Source: Steroidobacter gossypii
GTDB taxonomy: Bacteria > Pseudomonadota > Gammaproteobacteria > Steroidobacterales > Steroidobacteraceae
DNA length: 64,000 bases
Direction of reading: 5' to 3'
Assembly: GCF_016801985.1 (NCBI RefSeq)
Contig: NZ_JAEVLS010000009.1
Coordinates: forward strand, 124,001-188,000
The notes below the pieces were generated by a model, which worked only from the letters and a program-made list of their open reading frames with translations, searched no databases and had not been told where the DNA came from. The translations under genes and the position numbers were made by a program. Shown here one piece after another: positions 26,214-36,316 of this stretch (the first letter of the stretch is position 1; every line of letters starts with the position of its first letter).

Positions 26214-27509
26214 ATGAAGTCGCCGCTGATCACCAAGAAGGTTTTCGCCTGGGCGTTGTACGACTGGGCGAACTCGTCGTTCGCGACCACGGTGATGGTC
26301 GTGTTCTTTCCACTGTTCTTCAAGCAGTACCTGACGGCGGATCAGGATGCGACCACCAGCACCTTCTGGCTCGGCATCGCCAACGGCGTCTCGAGCTTCG
26401 TGCTGGCGGTGATGGCGCCGTGGCTCGGCGCCATGGCCGATCGCGGCAGCGCGCATCTGCGTTTTCTCGCGGCGTTCACGGCCATCGGCGTCATCCCCAC
26501 GGCGATGCTCGCATTCGTGGGCGTCGGTCAATGGCAGGCGGCGGCGCTGTTGTTTGCTGTGGCATCGCTGGGCTTCTGGGGCGGATTGATCTTTTACGAT
26601 TCGATGCTGGTGAAGGTCGCGCCGCCCAAGCGCATCGACTCGGTGTCCGGCTTCGGTTACGCGCTCGGGTATCTGGGCGGCGCGCTGCTGCTCACCGTCA
26701 ACGTGCTGATGTTCGCCAAGCCGGCGATGTTCGGTCTTGCCAGCCCGGAACAGGCGATTCGCGTGTCGTTTGTTTCTGTAGCGGTGTGGTGGAGCTTGTT
26801 TGCGATCCCGATCTTCCGTGCGTTCCCTCGAACAGAAGATCGTGCGCCGATCGGCGCGGGCCGCGCGCTGCGCGAAGGCTTCCAGGAGCTGGTGCGCACC
26901 TTCAAGGAGATCCGCAAGTTTCGCGCGGTGATTCTGTTCCTGCTGGCGTACTGGATGTACATCGACGGCGTGAACACCATCATGAAGATGGCGGTGGATT
27001 ATGGCCTGGCGCTCGGCTTTCCGGCGGACAGCCTGATCTCGGGCATTCTCATGATTCAGTTCATCGGCTTCCCGGCGACGCTGCTGTTTGGCGCACTGGG
27101 CGATCGAATCAGTCCACTGGTGGGGATTTTCGTCGGCATCGGCGTGTACGCCGCCGTGACCTTCTACGCGGTCTTCATGACCAGCGTGTCGGAGTTCTAC
27201 GTGATGGCCGCCGCGATCGGTTGCGTGCAGGGCGCCGTTCAGGCGATGAGCCGCTCGTACTACGGAAGGCTGGTTCCGGCGGGCCGAGCCGGCGAGTTCT
27301 TCGGCTTTTACAACATGATGGGTAAGTTCGCCGCGGTGTTGGGTCCCTTCCTGATGGGCTTCACGGCGCTGTTGACCGGCAATTCGCGCATGGCGATTCT
27401 GTCGGTCGCATTGTTGTTTGCAGGCGGCGCGATCGTGCTCGTGTTCGCCGCTCGCGCGACGCGCGGGGCTACGCCTGCAACTGGTTTACCAGAAACTTCA
27501 GTCGGCTGA
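26214..27509 (+). CDS. MFS transporter, UMF1/Atg22-like
   Basis: 431 residues, about 12 membrane segments. The N-terminal FAWALYDWANSSFATT motif defines the UMF1 (Atg22-like) branch of the major facilitator superfamily, and FQGAVQAMSRS-type sequence (VQGAVQAMSRSYYGRLVP) near residue 340 is also typical. Substrate unknown; yeast Atg22 exports amino acids from the vacuole. The 3' end overlaps the convergent transglutaminase gene by 41 bases. Confidence 0.88.
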   Translation: MKSPLITKKVFAWALYDWANSSFATTVMVVFFPLFFKQYLTADQDATTSTFWLGIANGVSSFVLAVMAPWLGAMADRGSAHLRFLAAFTAIGVIPTAMLAFVGVGQWQAAALLFAVASLGFWGGLIFYDSMLVKVAPPKRIDSVSGFGYALGYLGGALLLTVNVLMFAKPAMFGLASPEQAIRVSFVSVAVWWSLFAIPIFRAFPRTEDRAPIGAGRALREGFQELVRTFKEIRKFRAVILFLLAYWMYIDGVNTIMKMAVDYGLALGFPADSLISGILMIQFIGFPATLLFGALGDRISPLVGIFVGIGVYAAVTFYAVFMTSVSEFYVMAAAIGCVQGAVQAMSRSYYGRLVPAGRAGEFFGFYNMMGKFAAVLGPFLMGFTALLTGNSRMAILSVALLFAGGAIVLVFAARATRGATPATGLPETSVG

Positions 27510-29442
27510 GCTGGGTGGGCAGCGGCGCCGGTCCGTAGCGCAATCCCACATACACCGAGCGAACTTCGGCGAGCTGCGCCGCCAACTCGGGGCGGGCCTC
27601 GGCGGCGCGAGCGACGTAGTCGTTGGGTCCTTCATGCGGCAAGCGTGGCACGCCAAGCTTCGCGAGCTTGCGGCACAACTGCTCATATACGTGCGCCACA
27701 GGATCACGCGACCGCGGCCGGAATCTCCACGCCAGGTATGCGGACAGCACCGCGAAAAATCCGAGCAACGCCAGGATCATCGCAACGCCAAGATATTCCC
27801 AACGCGGATGGTCGATGTTGAACTTCGCCAGCAGCCAGCCTTGCTGGGCGGTTCCAAACTGCACCACCTGATCGTTCCAGAAAGTATTGGCGGCGTCCCA
27901 GGCCATGCGCAGCTTGGACAGGGCGGCGTTCTGGCGCAGCGCTCGGCCCGGTACGTCTTCGGATGCGGCGATGGCCGCATCCAGGCCACGCTCGATGCGT
28001 TGTGGGGCGATCGCGGCGGTGGGATCGATGCGCTGCCAGCCACGACCATCCAGCCAGACTTCCGACCACGCATGCGCGTCCGACTGACGCACGATGAAAT
28101 AGTCGCCCATCGGGTTGTATTCGCCGCCCTGGTAGCCCGTCACGACGCGCGCCGGAATGCCGGCCGCGCGCGCCATCACCGTGAACGCAGAAGCGAAGTG
28201 CTCGCAAAAGCCGAGCTTGGTGTTGAACAGAAAATCGTCGACCGCGTTCAGATCGAGCGCCGGCGGCTGCAACGTGTAATAGAACTCTTCGCTGGCGAAT
28301 TTGGTCAGCACGGACTGGATGAATGCTTCGTCGCTGCCGGCGCTCGCGCGCATTTGCCTGGCGAGCGCGACGGTGCGCACGTTGCGGTTGGCGGGCAGCG
28401 CGGTGTCGAAGTGCCGCAGATCCCGGTGCAACTCGGTGGCCGTGACGTAGGTCGGCGAGGACTCCAGATCGAAGGAGGTGAGCACCGCGATCTGCTGCTG
28501 GCGGGCGAACAATTGAAAGTCGCCGGTGCGGAATGCGCGATCCCGATTCCAGCCGGTGACCATGTCGAGCGGGAACACCCAGTTGTACTCCTGGGGCTCG
28601 ATCGAGATGCGATAGCGATAGGTCGCCCCCGACGAGACGATCTCTTGCTGCGAGAAGGGCGTGCCGACGCGGCGCCACGTGCGGCCATCGAACTGATGCA
28701 ACACCGGCCCGCGCCAGTAGCGCTCTCGCGCAGGCGGTGGATCGCCTTCGAACTTCACGCGAAACGCGATGGCGCTGGACAGACTGAGCTCGGACACGTC
28801 GCCGGGCGTCATCTCCTCGCTCAATCCGCTGAGCGCCTTTTCGCGCGGCGGCACGGCCCAGAACTGGCCGGGCAGGCGCGGGAAGAACAAAAACAACAGC
28901 ACGGCCAGTGGCAGCGCCTGCAAAAACATCTTCGCGGTGGTGCCGGCCGCTTCCCGCACGGACATCGCTTCCGTCTGATGGATGCGCATCAACGTCGCAG
29001 TCAGCAGCCACGCTGTGACGATCATGTACGGCAGCAAGACAATGTTCTGGTTGTAGAGAAACGCGGCGAACAGCGCGAAGTACGAAAGAAACACCACGAC
29101 GGTCAGATCGCGGATGGAGTGCGTCTCCAGCAGCTTCATGCCCGCCATGACGATGAGCAGCGAGGTGCCTGCATCGATGCCGTTGAGCGTGCGGAAGTTC
29201 AAGAGCACGCCAATGAGCGCGCCGAATGCAATGGCGCTGCGGATCCACTTCGGCGGCAGCGGCCAGCGCTTGACTTCGATGACCAGTCGGATGGCCGCAG
29301 CGATGGCGGCGATCAGCAGCGTCCAGATCGGAATGTGAGTTGCGTGCGGCAGCACGGACAGTGCGAGTCCCGCGGTGACCCACGGCAGCCGCTTTCCGAG
29401 CGGGGTCAATTGCTCCAGCCGTGCGGTGAGTGCGACGCTCAT
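27469..29442 (-). CDS. Membrane transglutaminase-like protein, DUF3488/TgpA family
   Basis: 657 residues from the ATG at 29442, which overlaps the DUF58 stop as ATGA. The N-terminal third has about six membrane segments (DUF3488), the middle is a periplasmic transglutaminase-like core with the triad Cys in LGFCEHFASAF, His in SDAHAWSEVWL and Asp in QRIDPT. One further membrane segment (about 545-565) precedes a DUF4129-like cytosolic end. TgpA of Pseudomonas is essential in some strains, with an unknown periplasmic substrate. The three-gene order MoxR-DUF58-TgpA is conserved. Confidence 0.92.
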   Translation of the reverse strand: MSVALTARLEQLTPLGKRLPWVTAGLALSVLPHATHIPIWTLLIAAIAAAIRLVIEVKRWPLPPKWIRSAIAFGALIGVLLNFRTLNGIDAGTSLLIVMAGMKLLETHSIRDLTVVVFLSYFALFAAFLYNQNIVLLPYMIVTAWLLTATLMRIHQTEAMSVREAAGTTAKMFLQALPLAVLLFLFFPRLPGQFWAVPPREKALSGLSEEMTPGDVSELSLSSAIAFRVKFEGDPPPARERYWRGPVLHQFDGRTWRRVGTPFSQQEIVSSGATYRYRISIEPQEYNWVFPLDMVTGWNRDRAFRTGDFQLFARQQQIAVLTSFDLESSPTYVTATELHRDLRHFDTALPANRNVRTVALARQMRASAGSDEAFIQSVLTKFASEEFYYTLQPPALDLNAVDDFLFNTKLGFCEHFASAFTVMARAAGIPARVVTGYQGGEYNPMGDYFIVRQSDAHAWSEVWLDGRGWQRIDPTAAIAPQRIERGLDAAIAASEDVPGRALRQNAALSKLRMAWDAANTFWNDQVVQFGTAQQGWLLAKFNIDHPRWEYLGVAMILALLGFFAVLSAYLAWRFRPRSRDPVAHVYEQLCRKLAKLGVPRLPHEGPNDYVARAAEARPELAAQLAEVRSVYVGLRYGPAPLPTQLSRLKFLVNQLQA

Positions 29443-30416
29443 GGCTCGAACAACGCCAACGCCGTGAGGCAGCGTTGCCGGTGCGCCGGCCCGATGTTCG
29501 CCGGGATCTCGAGGTCCGGCAGCTTCAATGCGAAAGCGCGCCCTTCGGCGTAGGCGTCTTCGATCCAGCGCGCGAGTTGCGACAGCCGCGCTTCGGTGCT
29601 CAGCCCACCAAGCACATCCCAATCGAAAACGTGCGATGTGACGGCCGTGCCAGCGTACAGCTTCACATGCAGGCCTTGCTCGCGTGCATACGCCTTCCAT
29701 GCGATACGACGAGGTGAGTCGCCCGGATGAAACGGCCGTGTGCCGGCGAATTCCTCATCGCCTCGCGTCGAGTCCTGTGCGCCGCCCGTATCGGTTTCGA
29801 CCGGCGGCGCGGACAGTCCGCGAGGGCTCGGTTTGGGATAGACGACGCAGTTCAACTTCATGTGCACATGAGACCACGCCCGAAACAGTCCGAACGGATG
29901 TTTGGTGACGATCTCGAAATGATCCAGCGTCAGCAGACCACGCCTCGGCGCCGGCAATTGCAGCTCGAATACGCCGCGCCCATTCGCGGGCACGCGCAAG
30001 GGCGCAGCGGCGCCATGATCATTGGCCAACGTGAGCTCGTGACGCGCCAATGGCGCGGCGTTCTCCAACGCGATATGGAATCTCGCCATGTCGCCCGCGA
30101 AGACCGGCTCACTGATGGCCGAGCGCACGATCAAACCCGACAGGTTGCGGTGGGCGTAGTGCATGGCGGTCAGCGCGAGCGAGCCGAGCAGGAAGGTCAG
30201 GCCGAGCGCGAGATTGTTTGCATAGTTCATCGCGCCGATGAACATCGCGAACAGCATCGCCGCGAACGCGACCCCCAGTCCTGTGGGAATGATGTAGATG
30301 CGCCGGCCGGGCAGCGTCAGCGGATCGGGGTCGACGCCGTGACGCTTGAACGCCCAACGCCGCGACCACTGGCGCAGCCGGCGTACGATGCCGAAATCGA
30401 GATTGATGGCCACCAT
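29439..30416 (-). CDS. DUF58 domain protein
   Basis: 325 residues: two membrane segments near the N-terminus (about 45-65 and 70-90), then the DUF58 region with GDEEFAGTRPFHPGDSPRRI and AWKAYAREQGLHVKLY. DUF58 proteins have a von Willebrand-like fold and act with MoxR ATPases; the precise task is not established. It begins 14 bases after the moxR stop and overlaps the transglutaminase gene by four bases. Confidence 0.9.
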   Translation of the reverse strand: MVAINLDFGIVRRLRQWSRRWAFKRHGVDPDPLTLPGRRIYIIPTGLGVAFAAMLFAMFIGAMNYANNLALGLTFLLGSLALTAMHYAHRNLSGLIVRSAISEPVFAGDMARFHIALENAAPLARHELTLANDHGAAAPLRVPANGRGVFELQLPAPRRGLLTLDHFEIVTKHPFGLFRAWSHVHMKLNCVVYPKPSPRGLSAPPVETDTGGAQDSTRGDEEFAGTRPFHPGDSPRRIAWKAYAREQGLHVKLYAGTAVTSHVFDWDVLGGLSTEARLSQLARWIEDAYAEGRAFALKLPDLEIPANIGPAHRQRCLTALALFEP

Positions 30417-30430
30417 GGCGGCAGCGCCGG

Positions 30431-31387
30431 TCAGGGTACCGGCACTTCCTTGAGCACGAACTGGCCCACCTCGGTCGGCGTTTTCGGCGCGGAGTCGTCA
30501 CGCGGTTTGAGGCGATGGCCGACGACCCCCGCCAGCACGGCCTGCACATCTTCGGGCACGACGCCCTGATGACCGTGGATCAGCGCCCAGGCCTGCGCGG
30601 CGCGAAGCAAGCCGATGGAAGCGCGCGGCGAGATGCCAGATTCGAACAGTGGCGACTCGCGCGTGTAGCGAACGATGGCTTGCACGTAATCGAGCAAGGC
30701 ATCGGACACGTGGACTTTGGGCACCATCGTCTGCATCAACAGCAGTTGCTGGGGCGATAGCGTCGGCGCCAGTGTCGCCACCAGATCGCGACGATCCTGG
30801 CCGAGCAGCAGCTGGCGTTCCAGCGTGGGATCGGGATAGCCGAGCTCGATGCGCATCAGGAAACGGTCCAGCTGCGACTCGGGCAACGGATAGGTGCCGA
30901 TTTGATACACCGGATTCTGAGTCGCGATCACGAAGAAGGGCGCGGCGAGCGGATAAGTGGCGCCATCGACGGTGACCTGGTGCTCTTCCATCGCTTCGAG
31001 CAGCGCGCTCTGCGCCTTGGGCGTGGCGCGATTCACCTCGTCGGCGAGCACCAGTTGCGAGAACACCGGGCCTTTGTGGAACTGAAACGTGCTGGTCTCA
31101 CGATCGAAGACGGACACGCCGATGATGTCCGCGGGCAGCAGGTCGCTGGTGAACTGGATGCGTTGATACGACAGACCCAGCGACTCGGCGAGCGCGTGCG
31201 CCAGCGTGGTCTTGCCGACGCCCGGAATGTCCTCGATCAACAAATGGCCGCGCGCGAGCAGGCACGAGATGCACAGTCGCACCTGGTGCTCCTTGCCCAG
31301 GATCACCCGATTGAGCTGCGCCGTGGTGGCGGTGATCAGCTCCAGTGGGTCGGCTTGCGTGATCAGAGTGGGGATGGCGGAATTCAT
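30431..31387 (-). CDS. MoxR-family AAA ATPase
   Basis: 318 residues. AAA core: Walker A GVGKTTL (about residues 55-61) after LLIEDIP, FTSDLLPADIIG, Walker B VLADEVNRATPKAQSALLEAM-type segment, sensor IATQNP, and ASIGLLRAAQAWALIHG in the lid domain. MoxR ATPases act as chaperones or metal-insertion factors for partner VWA proteins; here the partners are DUF58 and the transglutaminase, which follow in one operon. Confidence 0.93.
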   Translation of the reverse strand: MNSAIPTLITQADPLELITATTAQLNRVILGKEHQVRLCISCLLARGHLLIEDIPGVGKTTLAHALAESLGLSYQRIQFTSDLLPADIIGVSVFDRETSTFQFHKGPVFSQLVLADEVNRATPKAQSALLEAMEEHQVTVDGATYPLAAPFFVIATQNPVYQIGTYPLPESQLDRFLMRIELGYPDPTLERQLLLGQDRRDLVATLAPTLSPQQLLLMQTMVPKVHVSDALLDYVQAIVRYTRESPLFESGISPRASIGLLRAAQAWALIHGHQGVVPEDVQAVLAGVVGHRLKPRDDSAPKTPTEVGQFVLKEVPVP

Positions 31388-31526
31388 GCGCTCTCCGGCT
31401 TCGGTCGCCGGCCAGTGTGTTTAGTACGCCGCGAAATGCAAGTAGGTAGTTCGCATTCGCGGCAATACGTTCAGCAGATTCGCCACGCAGCGACCGCAGG
31501 CCTGCGCCGCCGTACCTCGTTCCGGA

Positions 31527-34301
31527 TTACAGGCTGCCGACCATCTGTTCCTGCTCATCGAGCTGCGCAATCTGGCGTTTGAACTCGGCGATGCGCTCGT
31601 GGACTTCGGCGACCACTTCGGGCTTGGCGTTGGCGGCGAAGTTGGGGTTCGCGAGCTTGGCGTCTTCGCGCTTGAGGTCCTGTTCGACCTTTGCTTTGCG
31701 CTTGCGCAGGCGCGCGAGCTCGGCTTGCGGGTCGGAGATCAGGCCGGTGAGCGGCGAGGAGATGGTGCGGCGATCGATGCTGGCGGTGGCCGACGGCGGC
31801 AGCGCCGAATCGCTGGGAAGAATTTGCAGCTCGCTGATCTTGCCGACGCCGCGAACCACGGCGAGGTTCGCCGAAAGCGAAGCTTCGTCAGTGGCTTCAG
31901 GCGTTTGAAACGCGACCGCGATTTCACGAGCCTGCGGAATATCCAGCTGACCGCGAATCTGTCGCGCGCCGAGAATCACGGCCTTGATCGGCGCAATCGC
32001 CGCCTCAGCCGCGGCATCGCGGGGGAACTCCGCAGCGCTCGGATACGACTGCAACATGATCGTCTCGCCTTTGCGTCCGGCGAGCGGCGCCACCGACTGC
32101 CAGATCTCTTCGGTGATGAAAGGCATCAGCGGATGTAACAGACGCAGGTATGCCTCCAGCACCGACGCCAGCGTCTCGCGTGTGCCGCGCTTCTGCGCAT
32201 CGCTCGACTGATCCGATTGCAGCGTCGGCTTCGACAACTCGAGATACCAATCGCAGTACTCGTACCAGGCGAATTCGTACAAAGCCTGCGAAGCAAGATC
32301 GAAGCGATACTCGGCGAGCCGCGCACGCACTTCTTCGATGGTTGCGCCGAGCCGCGAGCGGATCCACGAATCGGCCGCGGAATATTCCACAGGACCGGAC
32401 GCGGAGGCGGGCGGCGCATTCTCCAGATTCATCAGCACATAGCGCGCAGCGTTCCACAGCTTGTTACAAAAGTTGCGGTAGCCTTCGATGCGCCCCAAGT
32501 CGAAACGAATGTCCCGCCCCATGGTCGCGAGCGCGCAGAAGGTGAAACGCAACGCGTCGGCGCCATACGAGGGCATGCCCTTGGGAAACTGCTTGCGCGT
32601 GTTCTTCTCGATCTTGTCCTTCATCTGCGGCTGCATCAGGCCGGTGGTGCGCTTGGCGACCAGCGACTCCAGATCGATGCCGTCGATCAGATCCAGCGGA
32701 TCGATGATGTTGCCCTTGGACTTGGACATCTTGTCGCCGTTCTCGTCGCGGATCAGGCCGGTGATGTACACCTCCCGGAACGGCACGTCGCCGGCGAACT
32801 TCAGGCCCATCATGATCATGCGGGCCACCCAGAAGAAAATGATGTCGAAGCCGGTCACCAGCACGCTGGTGGGATAGAGCGACTTCAGCTCGGCGGTCTG
32901 CTCCGGCCAGCCCAACGTGGAGAACGGCCACAGCGCCGAGGAGAACCAGGTGTCGAGCACGTCTTCGTCGCGGGTGAGTTGCACGTCACGGCCCAGCTTG
33001 AGACGCGCCAGCTGTTGCGCCAGCTCTTCCGAGCGCGCGACGTAGCAGTTGCCTTGATCGTCGTACCACGCCGGAATGCGATGGCCCCACCACAGCTGGC
33101 GGCTGATGCACCAGTCCTGGATGTTCTCCATCCACTGGAAATACGTCTTGGCCCAGTTCTCCGGCACGAAGCGGATGCGGCCGTCCTTGACGCATTCGAT
33201 CGCAGGCTGCGCGAGCGGCGCGATGCGCACGTACCATTGATCGGTGAGCCATGGCTCGAGCACCGCGTTGCTGCGGTCACCGCGCGGCACTTTCAGCGCG
33301 TGCGGTTCGATCTTCTCGACGAGCCCCAGCGCATCGAGATCGGCGACGACCTGCTTGCGCGCGACGAAGCGATCCAGTCCGCGATATTTCTCGGGCACCT
33401 GCTCGTTGAGCGCGGCGTTGGCGTCGAAGATGTTGATCAGCGGCAGCGAGTGGCGCCGGCCGATCTCATAGTCGTTGAAGTCATGGCCCGGAGTGATCTT
33501 GACGCAGCCGGAGCCGAACGTCGGATCGACGTAGTCGTCGCCGATGATCGGAATCAAACGATCGGTCAGCGGCAGGCGGATCTGTTTGCCGATGAGATGC
33601 CGGTAACGCTCATCCTCGGGATGCACGGCCACTGCGGTATCGCCGAGCATCGTTTCCGGGCGCGTGGTCGCGACCACGATGTGTTCGTTGCCGCCCTCGA
33701 TGGGATAACGGAAATGCCACAGCGAGCCTTGCTCATCGACCGGCAGCACTTCCAGATCCGACAGCGCGGTGTGCAGTACCGGATCCCAGTTCACCAGGCG
33801 CTTGCCGCGATAGATCAAGCCTTCCTCGTGAAGGCGCACGAACACTTCGGTGACGGCCTGCGACAGCCCTTCATCCATGGTGAAACGATCGCGCGACCAG
33901 TCCACCGAGTTGCCGATGCGACGCTCCTGACGGGAGATCGTATCGCCGGACTGCGCTTTCCAATCCCACACGCGCTTGACGAAGGCCTCGCGGCCGATAT
34001 CACGACGGTGCACGCCTTCGGCGTTCAACTGCCGCTCGACCACCATCTGGGTCGCGATGCCGGCGTGGTCGGTGCCCGGCTGCCACAAGGTGTTCTCGCC
34101 CTGCATGCGATGCTGGCGGGTGAGCACGTCCATCAGCGTGTGCTGAAAGGCATGACCCATGTGCAGCGTGCCGGTGACGTTGGGCGGCGGAATCACGATC
34201 GAGTAGGGGCTGCCCTGGCCCGAAGGCTGGAACCAGCCGTTCGCTTCCCATCGCTGGTAGATGCGCTGCTCGAGGTCCTTGGGATCGTAGGTCTTCTGCA
34301 T
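31527..34301 (-). CDS. valS: Valyl-tRNA synthetase
   Basis: 924 residues from the ATG at 34301 ([20 protein letters not shown]); the frame is open further upstream but that part is basic and unlike any synthetase. Class I signatures HMGH (47-50) and KMSKSKGN (about 535-542), an editing CP1 domain with [15 protein letters not shown], and a C-terminal coiled coil (about 858-924). It charges tRNA-Val. In this genome holC and pepA, its usual E. coli neighbours, lie 3 kb away with SDR/LysR/thioesterase genes between. Confidence 0.97.
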   Translation of the reverse strand: MQKTYDPKDLEQRIYQRWEANGWFQPSGQGSPYSIVIPPPNVTGTLHMGHAFQHTLMDVLTRQHRMQGENTLWQPGTDHAGIATQMVVERQLNAEGVHRRDIGREAFVKRVWDWKAQSGDTISRQERRIGNSVDWSRDRFTMDEGLSQAVTEVFVRLHEEGLIYRGKRLVNWDPVLHTALSDLEVLPVDEQGSLWHFRYPIEGGNEHIVVATTRPETMLGDTAVAVHPEDERYRHLIGKQIRLPLTDRLIPIIGDDYVDPTFGSGCVKITPGHDFNDYEIGRRHSLPLINIFDANAALNEQVPEKYRGLDRFVARKQVVADLDALGLVEKIEPHALKVPRGDRSNAVLEPWLTDQWYVRIAPLAQPAIECVKDGRIRFVPENWAKTYFQWMENIQDWCISRQLWWGHRIPAWYDDQGNCYVARSEELAQQLARLKLGRDVQLTRDEDVLDTWFSSALWPFSTLGWPEQTAELKSLYPTSVLVTGFDIIFFWVARMIMMGLKFAGDVPFREVYITGLIRDENGDKMSKSKGNIIDPLDLIDGIDLESLVAKRTTGLMQPQMKDKIEKNTRKQFPKGMPSYGADALRFTFCALATMGRDIRFDLGRIEGYRNFCNKLWNAARYVLMNLENAPPASASGPVEYSAADSWIRSRLGATIEEVRARLAEYRFDLASQALYEFAWYEYCDWYLELSKPTLQSDQSSDAQKRGTRETLASVLEAYLRLLHPLMPFITEEIWQSVAPLAGRKGETIMLQSYPSAAEFPRDAAAEAAIAPIKAVILGARQIRGQLDIPQAREIAVAFQTPEATDEASLSANLAVVRGVGKISELQILPSDSALPPSATASIDRRTISSPLTGLISDPQAELARLRKRKAKVEQDLKREDAKLANPNFAANAKPEVVAEVHERIAEFKRQIAQLDEQEQMVGSL

Positions 34302-34380
34302 TCTTGGTCGGCCGGAAAGCGGAGAAATAGCGGGCAAGTATAGCCGCCATGCTCCAAATGCGGGGCTTGCCGCTGGCCGG

Positions 34381-34407
34381 ACGCGGGCCGGCTGGCGCCG
34401 GCCGCGT
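34381..34407. other. Long GC-rich hairpin between valS and the SDR gene
   Basis: ACGCGGGCCGGC and GCCGGCCGCGT pair over 11 bp with one bulged G, around a 4-base loop. It lies 52 bases past the SDR stop on the minus strand and before the valS start. No T-tract follows on either strand, so it is not a standard intrinsic terminator; it may still attenuate read-through from the SDR gene into valS. Confidence 0.45.
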
Positions 34408-34458
34408 GGACGTGATGGCTCGGTGGCGCGGCTGTCATTGCCGCCGCCCGGTGACCGA

Positions 34459-35229
34459 CTACAGAAACATGCCGCCGGAGGCTTCGATGCGCTGGGCGTT
34501 GATCCAGCGGTTCTCCGGCGACAGCAGCGAGGCCACGACACCGCCGATGTCGTCGGGCAGGCCGACGCGGCCGAGCGCGGTTACCGAGGCGACGAAGTTG
34601 TTCAGTTCCTTGTTGTCGCGGACTGCGCCGCCGCCGAAGTCGGTCTCGATGGCGCCGGGGGCGACCACGTTCACCGCGATGCCTCGGCCACCGAGCTCCT
34701 TGGCTTGATAGCGAGTCAGCACCTCGATGGCGCCCTTCATGGCGGCGTACGCCGCATACCCGGGCAGCGCAAAGCGGGCCAGGCCCGAGGAAATGTTTAC
34801 GATGCGGCCACCGTCGGCGAGCAGGGGCAACAGCTTCTGAGTCAGGAAAAACGGCCCTTTCAGGTGGATGTTCATGAGCTCATCGAACTGCGCTTCGGTG
34901 GTTTCGGCAAAGCTCGCATGCGCGCCGACGCCGGCGTTGTTCACCAGGAAATCGAAGCGTTCGCGCTGCCACTGATTCTTCAGCACGGCGCGCACCTGCT
35001 CGATGAATGCGTCGAAGGAGGAAGCGACGCTCACGTCGAGCTGCAGCGCTGCGGCTTGCCGGCCGGACTGCTCGATCTCGGCGACCACGGCTTCGGCTTC
35101 CTTCCGATTGCTCCGGTAGGTCAGCAGCACATCGATGCCGCGCCGGGCGGCCTGCAAGGCCATGTTCCTGCCGAGTCCGCGGCTGCCGCCGGTGATGATG
35201 GCGATGGGGGTGGTGGTCGGGTGGTTCAT
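34459..35229 (-). CDS. SDR family NAD(P)-dependent oxidoreductase
   Basis: 256 residues. Rossmann fold: [10 protein letters not shown] near the N-terminus, NNAGVG, catalytic Ser in NISSGLARF and YAAMK (Tyr/Lys). The Arg after the first strand turn ([10 protein letters not shown]) suggests NADP(H). The C-terminal [17 protein letters not shown] is classical SDR. Substrate unknown. AAGGAG lies eight bases before the ATG. Divergent from a LysR-type gene that probably controls it. Confidence 0.92.
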   Translation of the reverse strand: MNHPTTTPIAIITGGSRGLGRNMALQAARRGIDVLLTYRSNRKEAEAVVAEIEQSGRQAAALQLDVSVASSFDAFIEQVRAVLKNQWQRERFDFLVNNAGVGAHASFAETTEAQFDELMNIHLKGPFFLTQKLLPLLADGGRIVNISSGLARFALPGYAAYAAMKGAIEVLTRYQAKELGGRGIAVNVVAPGAIETDFGGGAVRDNKELNNFVASVTALGRVGLPDDIGGVVASLLSPENRWINAQRIEASGGMFL

Positions 35230-35320
35230 GGCTGCTCCTTGTGAGTGACATCGGCGGTTGAATGGGAGTCAGCTTATTGGTCGGTATCAAGTGGATAAAT
35301 CAGGCAGATTTGAGTGTAGT

Positions 35321-35337
35321 GTTCGTATAATCTGAAC
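35321..35337. promoter_or_regulatory. LysR-type operator overlapping a -10 box
   Basis: GTTC-N9-GAAC, a dyad containing the T-N11-A pattern of LysR-type regulators. Its centre includes TATAAT (35326-35331), so binding could repress the LysR gene itself while acting on the divergent SDR promoter. Predicted from pattern only. Confidence 0.5.
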
Positions 35338-35356
35338 AATCTCGGCGGGGACGCTC

Positions 35357-36271
35357 ATGAACCAACTCGAAGCCATGCAGATCTTCGTCCGGGTGGCGGA
35401 GCTGGGCAGTTTCACTCGCGCGGCGGAAAGCCTCGGCATGCCCAAGGCCAGCATGTCCACAGCCGTGCAGCAGCTCGAAAGCGAATTCGGCACGCAGCTG
35501 CTGCATCGGACCACACGTAAGGTGCAGATGACCTTGGACGGGCGCGCCTGTTACGAGCGCTGCAAGGATCTGCTGGCGGACATGGATGAGCTGCGCTCGA
35601 TGTTCCAGCACGGGCCGCAGTCGCTGCGTGGACGACTGCGCGTGGACATGCCGACGCTGGTCGCGCGCTCCACGGTCATTCCGAGTCTGCCGGCGTTTCT
35701 GAGTCAGCATCCCTTGTTACAGATCGAGCTCAGTTGCACCGATCGCAAAGTGGATCTGGTGCGGGAAGGCTTCGATTGCGTGATGCGGGTCGGCTCGGTG
35801 GAGGACCCCAGTGTGGTCGCGCGGCCGCTCGGGGCATATGACATCGGCAATTACGCCAGCCCCGAGTACGTGCGCGCGCATAGCATGCCGAGGACTGTCG
35901 AGGATCTCGCGCATCATCAGTTGATTCACTATGTCGGCACGCTGGGTGCGAAGTCGATGGGGTTCGAATATCACGATGGCGTCGCCTATCGCACCGTCGA
36001 CATGCCGGGCGTCATCACCGTGAACAGCGCCGAGGCATATCAGGAAAGTTGCATCGCCGGGCTGGGCATCATCCAGGCGCCGAGGTCTGGCGTGCGACAT
36101 CTGATCGAGCAGGGCCGGCTCGTGGAAGTCGCGCCCGATCTGCGCGCCGAGCCCATGCCGGTCTGGCTGGTGTATGCGCACCGGCGCAACCTCTCACGGC
36201 GCGTGCAGGTGTTCATGACCTGGATCGCGGAGCTGATGAAGCCGCATCTGATAGCTTTGCCCGGCGCCTGA
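35357..36271 (+). CDS. LysR family transcriptional regulator
   Basis: 304 residues. N-terminal winged helix-turn-helix with FVRVAELGSFTRAAESLGMP and AVQQLESEFGTQLLHRTTR, then a periplasmic-binding-like effector domain from about residue 90. The AVQQLE sequence and LRGRLRVDMP resemble the branch that regulates divergent dehydrogenases. The adjacent SDR gene at 35229 is the likely target. Confidence 0.93.
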   Translation: MNQLEAMQIFVRVAELGSFTRAAESLGMPKASMSTAVQQLESEFGTQLLHRTTRKVQMTLDGRACYERCKDLLADMDELRSMFQHGPQSLRGRLRVDMPTLVARSTVIPSLPAFLSQHPLLQIELSCTDRKVDLVREGFDCVMRVGSVEDPSVVARPLGAYDIGNYASPEYVRAHSMPRTVEDLAHHQLIHYVGTLGAKSMGFEYHDGVAYRTVDMPGVITVNSAEAYQESCIAGLGIIQAPRSGVRHLIEQGRLVEVAPDLRAEPMPVWLVYAHRRNLSRRVQVFMTWIAELMKPHLIALPGA

Positions 36272-36316
36272 GCGGCGCTGCGCTATTATTTTTCGATGGA
36301 AAGTCGAGGAGCGACC

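Noticed and set aside
27418-29553. A 711-codon open frame antisense to the transglutaminase gene.
   Set aside because: Same shadow effect; the minus-strand product has a complete transglutaminase triad and membrane segments.
32217-34343. A 708-codon open frame antisense to valS.
   Set aside because: Shadow of valS, which has all class I synthetase motifs.
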